A stretch of DNA of 6,276 nucleotides, taken from Candidatus Poseidoniaceae archaeon (GTDB lineage: Archaea > Thermoplasmatota > Poseidoniia > Poseidoniales > Poseidoniaceae). The notes below the pieces were generated by a model, which made no database searches, was not told where the DNA came from, and was given only the letters and a program-made list of their open reading frames with translations. The DNA lies in contig JAKUNY010000086.1 of assembly GCA_022451765.1 (NCBI GenBank), forward strand, positions 1-6,276. The letters are read 5' to 3'. Both the position numbers and the translations under genes were made by a program. Shown here one piece after another: positions 1-6,276 of the stretch; positions within the stretch are counted from its first letter, which is position 1; every line of letters begins with the position of its first letter.

Positions 1-500
1 CCAACAATTTCGATTCCTTGATCGGTTGGAGATGTAATCTCGATGTTGTCAAAGTTACCGGATGCAAAGTTTCCACCGATAGCAATACCTGTTTCAGCAC
101 CAGTGATTACACCGTTATCGATGTTCGCAGTGCCGCTGTCACGAGCGTATTCACCGAGATCGCTTGGATCGTTACCAACACGGGCAACCAAGTCCAAGCG
201 GTCTTGGTAGTTGTCCGCACGGTTGTGCAATACGTCAACGTACATTGTTACTCCCGTAATCGATGAATCAGAGATATCGACAATTGGGAAGGACATTCGT
301 GCCCCTTCTCCCGGGTTGTTGTAGAACGAGTAAGCGTAGTCATAACAGATGTTGTAGTAACCACCGTATCCAACGTATCCTTCAGGTGGCATGTAGACAC
401 CTTGGCCACCGTGGTAGCTGTTGTAGTAGGCACCCCAATAGTGGTATGGGTAGCTTCCATAGGATGGGCTAGTATCTTCATCGATTTCGCTCCATCGGAA
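1..500 (-). CDS. In-frame continuation of the giant surface protein after the internal TGA; 3' end outside the window
   Basis: The frame of the large gene continues directly after the TGA for 166 codons with no further stop, from FRWSEIDEDTSPSYG to the left edge. It first prolongs the Tyr/Gly-rich tract (16 Tyr in the first 66 residues). A beta-sandwich-like stretch follows (ITGVTMYVDVLHNRAD, then RLDLVARVGNDPSDLGEY). It ends in beta-helix-like repeats (GVITGAETGIAIGG, then FDNIEITSPTDQGIEIVG). These repeats resemble a rung before the stop (VGIQSYNG...GVDVYGG), so this is the same protein rather than a new gene. The first in-frame ATG (392-390) has a weak AAGGTG at 403-398 but would begin in the middle of the Tyr-rich tract, so a separate gene is unlikely. 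If the TGA is real and not read through, this is the untranslated remnant of a truncated gene. Confidence 0.75.
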
Positions 501-680
501 TCAAAATTCGTCTGGGTAGTAGTAGTAGCCAGGATATCCTGGGTTGGTTTGAGGTCCTCCCGACCAGAAACGCCACATGTAGTACATGTATCCATCAAAG
601 GAGCCAGTGTATCCTGGACCGTAGCTGTAACCGTACTGGTTGCAGTGCCATGAGGCGACACCACCTTCACCACCGCCGTA
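303..680 (-). other. Tyr/Gly-rich low-complexity tract spanning the internal TGA
   Basis: The 47 residues before the TGA contain 12 Tyr, and the 66 after it contain 16 Tyr, with many Gly, Pro and Trp (GYSYGPGYTG, GYPGYYYYPDEF, then YPYHYWGAYYNSY and GYVGYGGYYN). It lies between a possible jelly-roll segment and further beta-strands. It could be an aromatic loop or insertion in a sandwich domain, or a flexible exposed segment. Composition is the same on both sides of the stop, which supports one continuous gene. Confidence 0.7.
501..503 (-). other. In-frame TGA interrupting an otherwise continuous reading frame
   Basis: The codons around it read GAA TTT TGA TTC CGA TGG (E F stop F R W). There is no shift in frame, and coding character is the same on both sides. 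One base change (t to c at plus-strand 501) would give TGG, and Trp fits an aromatic neighbourhood that already has WRFW upstream and FRW downstream. This is the only stop among about 2,091 codons. The following base is T, which is not the classically leaky TGA-C context. Explanations in my order of preference: base-call or assembly error, strain-specific nonsense mutation, programmed readthrough. Confidence 0.9.
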
Positions 681-3600
681 CGTCAAATCACCGCTTGTGA
701 CCTTAGGATCGTCAGATCCGTACGGGTAATATCCAAGTTTGTCTGGGGTTGTAATGTTCTCGGAGACTTCACCAGAGCCGTCATCGTAGGTTATTTCGAT
801 GTTCCATCGGTCGGTGAGCATGTAGTACTTGCTTGAAGCGTAGTTGTAGGTTGGGTGAGCGTTTCCACCGCCGTAGATGGAGTTCGCACCAACTTGTAGG
901 TAGTCGCCCGATCCGAGGAAAGCACTGAGGTCAACAGCGTACGTTTCCCATCCTGTGCTTTGTCCTGAAAGGGAGGTCGAGCGATAGATGGTTGGTAGGC
1001 TCATTCCACCGTAGACGTCCACACCAACTGTGTTGTCAGTGGATGTGAATCCATCAATCTGTGGGGCACCGTTGTAGGATTGAATACCGACAGCAGCGTT
1101 AGAAACAGCGACGTTGTTGAACGAACCACTTGATTGTTCAACCCAGAGAGCTGTTCCAGTGTTTCCGACGTTGATGATGCTGGACGAGTCGATGTCTGCA
1201 CTTCCGCCATCAATCTTGACGGTTGCCATCTCATCGGAGTTTGCCGAAGCACCGTAAATGGTTCCTGAATTCTTCATGACGAGGGAAGCGCCTGCACCGA
1301 TGTAAAGTGCGGAGCCAGTTGTTGCGTCTTGAGCGAGGTCACGTACGATACCGCCATCAACTTCGAGAACACCGTCCTGAACGTCAATGTGCAGTGGGTA
1401 GGTCGAGGACACTGCTTGGAGAGATCCAGTAGCAACGCTTGACTTCCCAACGAGCAACTTACCGCCGTTTGAGAGTGTCAAAACAGGTGTGCTTGTTGCG
1501 GTCGACTTGACCTTCAAAACTGCGCCCATCAACTTAATGACACAACCGTTGAGGTTGAGATCTTCCGTCAATGTCATTGGCGTACCGTCGAATTCGTAAA
1601 TCGTGTTTCCAGCAGGTGTTGTACCGTTTGTTGGCAAACCAGCACCGGTGTCTGCATCAGTCCATGCAGCCAACCATGCACAATCCATGTTGGTACCGTT
1701 GAAGTCGACAGGAGCAGGTTCGAGCAAGAGAGCGTAGGAGCTACCAATGGTGAATCCACTGCTCAGGTCTGTTGCATACCATGCATCAGTGGTCATTGTC
1801 TCGTTTTGTCCTGCAGGTCCAAAGGCACGGAGGTTGTGGTCTGTGTATGTGTTTCCAGCGCTGTCGCCGGAAATAACCCAAACATCTGCTTCACCGTTTG
1901 CATCGGTAACGTGGGATCCGACTTCAAAGAGTTCGGATCCTGCGCTGTTGACGACGCTGGCACTCACAACGTGTCCGCTCTTGTCGACTTCTTGAATCTG
2001 GCCATTGACCAATTCAAGTCGGTAAGCACGTAGTTCTGCGAGTCCACCATAATAGGTGACTGCAGATCCGGAATTGTAAACGTCACAGTCGCCTGTAGCA
2101 CCGTTCGAATCAGCACAGTCGTTACCGTTCTGGTCGACTTCGATGAGACGGACGTCAGCGTTGGAGCTACCGTACGAGAGGTAAACTCCGTTACCAGCGT
2201 TGGAGCTGGTGATGGCAACGTTTCCGAGCGTCATCTTGGAGTTTCGGGCGTACACAGCGTGATCTGAGTTGGATGTGTGCGTCAACGAACCACTATCGAA
2301 AATCATGGTGTTTGGTGCAGCACTGCTTGAACAGCTGCTGTACAAACGGTCTGAATCGAAGGTTGTTGCGTCAATAATCCATCCACATCCTGCAACACCG
2401 AATCGACCGGAGTCGAGGTTGGTGACGACCATGGCATCTGTTGTGATTGCGTTACCCGAGAAGTCAACGTGACCTGAGGTAACATCGGCAAAGATGGATG
2501 GTTGCATTCGATAGATGAGCATGTCACCAGCCGTCACATCGTCGATGACTGCGTTGTCGCCAGATGGTCCGTTCGCTGTACTCGATGATCCACCGGGTGC
2601 GATGGTCAAGTCAGCGCTTCCGAAGTCGACATCGGTCATGTTGATGTGACCAAGAGCGTTGATGGATGCGCTTGAGTAATCGTCAGCATCGAAGTTGTAG
2701 AGTTTAACTTCACTCGCAACACCAAAGTCCGAAGAGAGAACGGTACCGCTTTGCGTAGCTCCTGATGTAACAGTTGCACTGACGTTGGAGACGGTGACGT
2801 GCTGGAGATCGGTGTCAATCAGATTGACATATGCGTTCTCAATGGTCACGTTCTCAACGTGGAGCATACCACCTGTTGAACCTGGGTAGTTGACAATCGC
2901 CCCTCCCCATGATTCACCATCTGTGTTACAGTTCGTCATTGTACCTTCCTTGATCATTGCGTCAGCGCTCGATGGTAGGTTGATACAAGCCTTGTCAGCA
3001 CCACTGATGCTGAAGTCGTTCATGGTGAAGCCTGTTCCTTGACCGCTACCGTGACGGATTGCCGTCTCGACGTTGGTAAAGGTAACATGGCTGAGCGTGA
3101 AGTTTCCAACGTTGCTGTTGGAGTAGCACGGTCGAGTACCACCAGCACTGTCAGCACAGTATGCGTTGTAATCGCCGTGGCGTGAACCAGCGGAGATTGC
3201 TGCGGTGCTTGTGTTGTTGAAGTCAACGTAACTGAAGACGTGTCGGTCGTCGGTTCCGCCGGTTGTGGTACAGTCGTCTGTGAAGGAGAGACCCTTCCAT
3301 TCAGCGCCGCTCTGGCCCTCGAATACGATGCGCTTGTCTGCGCTACCGGATGCGATAACAGAGTCACAAGCACCATCAATGGAGATACCCTTGCCCTGTG
3401 CCACTTGGACGGTGGTACCTTCCTCAATGGTTAGGTCGCCACCTGTGACCGACAAGAAGTCGCTGTTGGGGCTTACTCGGTACGGTGAACCTTCAACGTC
3501 CCAAATACATTCGATGTTGTTACCCGAACAGTCGAGATCGCTGTCAACGTCGGTACCCTTTCCTTCAAACGGCATTGCGCGGACGTAGACACCACAATCG

Positions 3601-6276
3601 GTGTTGCTGTTGTCGTAGCAGTAATAGCTGCTGTAGTAGCCCCACCATGGTGCAAGAGTTCCTGGTCGAGCAGCTGAGTTGCTCGAATATGGGAGTGCGG
3701 GCATGCTGGTACCCCATGTGGTGATACCGCGCTCGAGAGCGGTCGAACCGCTGTCAATCATGTAGACGTAACCGTTACGGCCAATGCGGAGTCGATCGTT
3801 GCTGTCGTCTCCGTCAAAGGACTTCTGGAAGTAGTCAAACGTGAAGCCAGATGGCAAGTCAATGTTTGCGTTACATCCCGTTTTGTATTGGTTCCAGTAG
3901 TAGCTGTAGGCACAGTAGTAACCTGTTGGCTGTCCATTGGACGATCCAGAGATGACTTCTGCAGCGTTGGTAACGGACTTGATGCCTGTTGAGAAGGACT
4001 CGTATCCGTGGTCGTTTCCGTCAGTTGAGATACGGAAATTCGCAGTGTGTGGATTGTTTCCAGCCATGTAGCCGCCACCAGGGTTTCGCATTGTGTCGCC
4101 TCTGGTTCGTGTATGGTCCATGTAACCAACAGTTGCATAATCGTAGTAAGCGTTGCAAGCTGAATCGTATTTGAATTCAATCTCATTGGTTACGTCATAG
4201 AAGATAACTTGGTAGTCACACAAGTATTGTGAGTTGTAACCCATGTCTCTCCATTCGACGATAAGCATCATGTTCGGGTCACCGACTTCGAAGCTGTTGG
4301 ACGAGGTCGTGATAGAGTTGGTACCACCCGATGCAGTTGATGTGTCAACAGCAAATGCGCTGTATGTGATGTAATCGCCACGCTCGAAGGTGGTGATTTC
4401 AGCTGACCACTGGCACTCAGCACCGGCACATTCGCTTCGCTGCTTTCCAACTGGGTTGAGAAGAACGGAGTTTTGTGTGCCGTTGTTGATGCTGTAGTAG
4501 AGTGTTGGACCTTCACCAATGGTTTGGTTAACGTTCAATCCCGCTGGTGGGTCACCAGCATCGGAAATTGTGTAGGTAAAGGTACGGGACTTGCTGTGCG
4601 AGTCACGCATTGTACCGTGATCCATGGTTGGCGCACTGGTGTCAGGAGTTGGCGCAACGTTTCCTACCTTGTAGGTGGTTCCACCAGAGGTGGCCATGCG
4701 TCCATAATATCCTGCACTAAGTGCAAAACCACTCCACTTGTATGTGGAGGTTTGGTAAGCATAGTAGTAGCCAGAGGAACAACGTGCGTTGCTGCTGGTT
4801 GAACGGTAGAAGTAGTAGAATCCGTTTGTTCCAGCGCAGAGCCAGTTGGCCTTGGAGGTGCTGTAGGTTCCGTTCCAGTCAAACTTACCGAATGTACCGG
4901 TAATGTCAAGTCCGGACAGAGGGATGTTGTAAGCACTGGTGTAACCGTATGTGCTGACGCTGGAGGCACTGCTGCCACCTGCGAGTTTACCGGTTTCGAT
5001 CTCAGGTGTTGAGTCACCGATTCCGACCATTCCCCAATCGTTTGCAGTTGCGTCATAGTGGAAGATGAGGTTCATCTGAGGACCGTTTTGTGCACTGATT
5101 GCAAGGAAACCACCGTCGCCTTGGTGGAGTTCATTCAATCCAGATTGCGTTCCACCGAATCCGTTGTAGTTTGCACTTGGCGTTGTTGTCCACTGGAGCT
5201 TCCACTGGGAGTAGAAGTAGTACGACGACGCGTAGAAGCAGGAGTAACTACCTGTTCCACAGTTGGATACATCCCACTCGAAGAGGTACTCATCGCTGTG
5301 GTCGTAGTAGGTCATTTGCCGGTCGTGGTAACCTTGCGGGTTGTAGTAACTTCCAGAGTGAACATCCGTCTGAAGGACGGTGAACTTCTTTGCAGTTCCT
5401 GCGTTTGCGACATCGTCGACAAAGAACCAGTGTGCGTTGCCTTGAGGCGTTGTGCTACCGGAAGAAGGTGCTGGGTCATATCCGACGTTCGCACCGTTGC
5501 TTCCAGAGTTCAAGTCTTGGAACTTCCAGTAGTATTCGACGTAGTCACCAGCACTCAAGTCAGGCGTGGTAGCCTTGAATCGACACTCAGTGGATGTCGA
5601 GGTGCAGGTCTGTATCGTGGTAGCACTAACTGAGGTCCATGTTCCGTTGTTGATGCTGTAGAACATCTTGACTCCGTTGGTGGATGTCGTATCGATTCCT
5701 GAAAGGTCTGTCAACATGGTGAAGAATGTGCGCTCTCCTTCGACGTAGGAAGTGAGACCGCTGTACGGGACGTGACTAGAAGTTGGGGCGTCCGTATCAG
5801 ATCCACCTGAGTAGATGACTTCGAGGTAACTGTTGGAACCACCGCTGTTGTACGAGCGTGTGTAGAGGTAGATGCTTGATGTCATATCAGCACCCATTCC
5901 GACAGTACCGGAGTTCGATTGAGCATTGAGGATGTAATTGTGAGGTCCTGTGGTCGAGGTACAAGCAGTTCCTTGAGCGTTGTTGTTGTCACAAATTTCT
6001 GCGGTCTTCCAACCGGTTCCCTGGGAATAGGTTCCGGCAGATGCAGAGTTACCGAGTGATGAAATCAACTTTCGCTCATTGACGTTTGAATTCGATCCCG
6101 ACAAAAGATTTGCAGAAATCGCACCCGAACAGGATGCGGAGGTGATTCCGTAGTTGTAGCGTGCATCGGTGCCACAAGCCTCGAGGACTCGTGCTGTGAT
6201 GGTCGTACCGGTAGAGCTTCCGTATGCGTAGTTGACGTACTGATTCCAGTTGACTTCTTCAACAGTTGCACCGCTT
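501..6276 (-). CDS. Giant multidomain surface/secreted protein with Ig-like and parallel beta-helix regions; 5' end outside the window
   Basis: I do not recognise a named gene. The frame is open for 1,924 codons from 6275 to the TGA at 503-501. The TTG at 6104 is not a start: the same frame runs without a stop to the window edge (reading SGATVEEVNWNQY onward), so the gene begins outside. Order: Ig-like module (residues about 162-256), Tyr-rich nidogen-like pieces (294-500), second Ig-like module (545-647), nidogen-like pieces (670-902), beta-helix 1 (937-1411), small beta-sandwich (1412-1519), beta-helix 2 (1562-1759), possible jelly-roll with GWETYAVDLSAF (1763-1863), Tyr/Gly-rich tract (from 1866). 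Cys pairs, many N-x-S/T sequons and a Ser/Thr/Asp/Asn/Gly bias point to an extracellular, possibly glycosylated protein. No catalytic motif, signal peptide or membrane segment is visible, but both termini are missing. A role in adhesion or glycan binding is an inference from architecture only. The fragment continues past the TGA. Confidence 0.9.
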   Translation of the reverse strand, partial: SGATVEEVNWNQYVNYAYGSSTGTTITARVLEACGTDARYNYGITSASCSGAISANLLSGSNSNVNERKLISSLGNSASAGTYSQGTGWKTAEICDNNNAQGTACTSTTGPHNYILNAQSNSGTVGMGADMTSSIYLYTRSYNSGGSNSYLEVIYSGGSDTDAPTSSHVPYSGLTSYVEGERTFFTMLTDLSGIDTTSTNGVKMFYSINNGTWTSVSATTIQTCTSTSTECRFKATTPDLSAGDYVEYYWKFQDLNSGSNGANVGYDPAPSSGSTTPQGNAHWFFVDDVANAGTAKKFTVLQTDVHSGSYYNPQGYHDRQMTYYDHSDEYLFEWDVSNCGTGSYSCFYASSYYFYSQWKLQWTTTPSANYNGFGGTQSGLNELHQGDGGFLAISAQNGPQMNLIFHYDATANDWGMVGIGDSTPEIETGKLAGGSSASSVSTYGYTSAYNIPLSGLDITGTFGKFDWNGTYSTSKANWLCAGTNGFYYFYRSTSSNARCSSGYYYAYQTSTYKWSGFALSAGYYGRMATSGGTTYKVGNVAPTPDTSAPTMDHGTMRDSHSKSRTFTYTISDAGDPPAGLNVNQTIGEGPTLYYSINNGTQNSVLLNPVGKQRSECAGAECQWSAEITTFERGDYITYSAFAVDTSTASGGTNSITTSSNSFEVGDPNMMLIVEWRDMGYNSQYLCDYQVIFYDVTNEIEFKYDSACNAYYDYATVGYMDHTRTRGDTMRNPGGGYMAGNNPHTANFRISTDGNDHGYESFSTGIKSVTNAAEVISGSSNGQPTGYYCAYSYYWNQYKTGCNANIDLPSGFTFDYFQKSFDGDDSNDRLRIGRNGYVYMIDSGSTALERGITTWGTSMPALPYSSNSAARPGTLAPWWGYYSSYYCYDNSNTDCGVYVRAMPFEGKGTDVDSDLDCSGNNIECIWDVEGSPYRVSPNSDFLSVTGGDLTIEEGTTVQVAQGKGISIDGACDSVIASGSADKRIVFEGQSGAEWKGLSFTDDCTTTGGTDDRHVFSYVDFNNTSTAAISAGSRHGDYNAYCADSAGGTRPCYSNSNVGNFTLSHVTFTNVETAIRHGSGQGTGFTMNDFSISGADKACINLPSSADAMIKEGTMTNCNTDGESWGGAIVNYPGSTGGMLHVENVTIENAYVNLIDTDLQHVTVSNVSATVTSGATQSGTVLSSDFGVASEVKLYNFDADDYSSASINALGHINMTDVDFGSADLTIAPGGSSSTANGPSGDNAVIDDVTAGDMLIYRMQPSIFADVTSGHVDFSGNAITTDAMVVTNLDSGRFGVAGCGWIIDATTFDSDRLYSSCSSSAAPNTMIFDSGSLTHTSNSDHAVYARNSKMTLGNVAITSSNAGNGVYLSYGSSNADVRLIEVDQNGNDCADSNGATGDCDVYNSGSAVTYYGGLAELRAYRLELVNGQIQEVDKSGHVVSASVVNSAGSELFEVGSHVTDANGEADVWVISGDSAGNTYTDHNLRAFGPAGQNETMTTDAWYATDLSSGFTIGSSYALLLEPAPVDFNGTNMDCAWLAAWTDADTGAGLPTNGTTPAGNTIYEFDGTPMTLTEDLNLNGCVIKLMGAVLKVKSTATSTPVLTLSNGGKLLVGKSSVATGSLQAVSSTYPLHIDVQDGVLEVDGGIVRDLAQDATTGSALYIGAGASLVMKNSGTIYGASANSDEMATVKIDGGSADIDSSSIINVGNTGTALWVEQSSGSFNNVAVSNAAVGIQSYNGAPQIDGFTSTDNTVGVDVYGGMSLPTIYRSTSLSGQSTGWETYAVDLSAFLGSGDYLQVGANSIYGGGNAHPTYNYASSKYYMLTDRWNIEITYDDGSGEVSENITTPDKLGYYPYGSDDPKVTSGDLTYGGGEGGVASWHCNQYGYSYGPGYTGSFDGYMYYMWRFWSGGPQTNPGYPGYYYYPDEF
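999..1592 (-). other. Right-handed parallel beta-helix region 2 (protein region)
   Basis: Residues about 1562-1759. Successive strands repeat at roughly regular spacing: LNLNGCVIKLMGAVLKV, VLTLSNGGKLLVG, LHIDVQDGVLEVDGGIV, ALYIGAGASLVMKNSGTI, ATVKIDGGSADIDSSSII, TALWVEQSSGSFNNVAVS, AVGIQSYNGAPQIDGF and GVDVYGG. It has the same general fold type as region 1. Its last rungs resemble the residues encoded after the internal TGA, near the left edge. Confidence 0.65.
1719..2042 (-). other. Small beta-sandwich between the two beta-helices (protein region)
   Basis: Residues about 1412-1519. The stretch HVVSASVVNSAGSELF...VTDANGEADVWVISGD...YTDHNLRAFGPAG resembles carboxypeptidase-regulatory-like or bacterial Ig-like folds, in which a T-D-x-x-G motif precedes a central strand. 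A sequon-bearing segment (QNETMTTDAWYATDLSSGF) and a strand ending in ALLLEPAP follow. It separates beta-helix 1 from beta-helix 2 and probably acts as a rigid linker. The fold assignment is by motif only. Confidence 0.45.
2043..3467 (-). other. Right-handed parallel beta-helix region 1 (protein region)
   Basis: Residues about 937-1411. It opens with the common entry motif LTIEEGTTVQVAQGKGISI, followed by SADKRIVFEGQSGAEWKGLSF. Short repeating strands follow (HVFSYVDFNN, FTLSHVTFTNVETAIRHG, LHVENVTIENAYVNLI, QHVTVSNVSATV, AVYARNSKMTLGNVAITSS, GNGVYLSYG). This periodicity is typical of PbH1-type repeats found in surface proteins, polysaccharide lyases and adhesins. No lyase-type catalytic residue set could be identified, so a structural or binding role is more likely than catalysis. 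Confidence 0.7.
3570..4268 (-). other. Nidogen-like motifs in a permuted order (protein region)
   Basis: Residues about 670-770 carry LIVEWRDMG, DYQVIFYDVTNEIEFKYD and YATVGYMDHT. These resemble the C-terminal half of nidogen-like extracellular domains (a W-containing strand, then FQV-L-y----I-F-Y). Residues about 802-902 carry IDLPSGFTFDYF, LRIGRNGYVYM, TLAPWWG and GVYVRAM, which resemble the N-terminal half (LPF-FTF, SSNGYL, APFW). The order is therefore C-half then N-half. Either domains overlap in series or an Ig-like module is inserted within one. The assignment is by eye and tentative. The role is unknown; related domains are extracellular. Confidence 0.35.
4335..4643 (-). repeat. Ig-like module, copy 2 (protein-level repeat)
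   Basis: Residues about 545-647. It opens with SAPTMDH, continues with SRTFTYTISDAGDPP and LYYSINNGTQNSV, has a Cys pair (CAGAEC), then ERGDYITYSAFAVD. It lines up with copy 1: APT..H, RTF, (F/Y)YSINNGT, SV, EC with an aromatic one or two residues later, and GDY(V/I).Y. The shared YSINNGT is also preserved in DNA as an identical 18-base stretch (4480-4497 and 5644-5661). The copies have otherwise diverged strongly, which suggests an old duplication within the gene. Confidence 0.65.
5508..5792 (-). repeat. Ig-like module, copy 1 (protein-level repeat)
   Basis: Residues about 162-256. It opens with DAPTSSH, continues with ERTFFTMLTDLSGID and MFYSINNGTWTSV, has a short Cys pair (CTSTSTEC), and closes with LSAGDYVEYYWKFQDL. 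The alternating hydrophobic strands and the closing GDYVEYY strand fit an Ig or fibronectin type III-like beta-sandwich, typical of extracellular spacer or binding modules. The exact family is not assigned. It matches copy 2 at 4335-4643 in strand order and Cys-pair position. Confidence 0.65.

Noticed and set aside
1..392. Separate small gene starting at ATG 392-390
   Set aside because: The AAGGTG at 403-398 is a weak ribosome-binding match. The start would cut the Tyr/Gly tract in half, while the frame and composition continue unchanged from upstream.
501..503. Alternative genetic code with TGA read as Trp throughout
   Set aside because: Trp is encoded by TGG at the sites I checked, and there is no other in-frame TGA among about 2,091 codons, so a recoded genome is very unlikely.
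501..503. Selenocysteine at the TGA
   Set aside because: The surroundings show no redox motif (no CxxU or UxxC), and the protein is a structural surface type. An archaeal insertion element, if present, would lie outside the window and cannot be seen.
520..531. GTA/TAG triplet runs on the plus strand as a microsatellite
   Set aside because: They are runs of TAC (Tyr) codons on the coding strand and are explained by the Tyr-rich protein.
248..673. 141-codon minus-strand frame that crosses the TGA in another phase, as a possible frameshift bypass
   Set aside because: Its Thr/Ser/His-rich translation is not domain-like, and the original frame resumes immediately after the stop, so no shift is needed.
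5058..5633. 191-codon open frame on the plus strand
   Set aside because: It is antisense to the large gene. Its translation is rich in Val/Cys/Arg, as expected from the complement of Tyr/Asn/Thr codons, and it has no recognisable domain or ribosome-binding context.
6102..6104. TTG as the start codon of the large gene
   Set aside because: The frame is open upstream to the window edge with the same composition, including a Cys pair, and there is no ribosome-binding site. The true start is outside the window.

Overview
The whole window is part of a single, very large gene on the minus strand. One reading frame is open from the right edge (first full codon at 6275) to the left edge, broken only by one TGA at 503-501. 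It holds 1,924 sense codons before that stop and 166 after it in the same frame. Neither the true start nor the true end is in the window. Residue numbers below count from the codon at 6275; all amino-acid statements are hand translations.

The product looks like a giant secreted or cell-surface protein. It is rich in Ser, Thr, Gly, Asp, Asn and Tyr, has many closely spaced cysteine pairs and N-x-S/T sequons, and contains no enzyme signature or membrane segment that I recognise. Layout from N to C (right to left): an unassigned beta-rich stretch at the right edge; Ig-like module 1; a Tyr-rich region with split nidogen-like motifs; Ig-like module 2, a diverged copy of module 1; a second nidogen-like region; a long right-handed parallel beta-helix; a small beta-sandwich with a TDANGEA motif; a second beta-helix; a possible jelly-roll; a Tyr/Gly-rich tract containing the TGA; and, past the TGA, more beta-sandwich followed by renewed beta-helix repeats.

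The main point is the 3' part. A conventional gene call would end at 501 and leave the last 500 bases empty. However, the same frame stays open there, keeps the same Tyr/Gly composition, and returns to a beta-helix pattern that matches the protein's own repeats before the stop. The simplest reading is one gene with a nonsense change (TGG to TGA) or a base-call error. Readthrough is possible but not shown.

The organism is uncertain. Base composition is moderate. The architecture (Ig-like plus beta-helix, thousands of residues, Asp/Thr-rich) resembles giant surface proteins I associate with marine planktonic archaea such as Marine Group II (Poseidoniales), but marine bacteria with similar adhesins cannot be excluded. 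No RNA gene, mobile element, CRISPR array, promoter or terminator could be supported; antisense and out-of-phase open frames are shadows of this gene.
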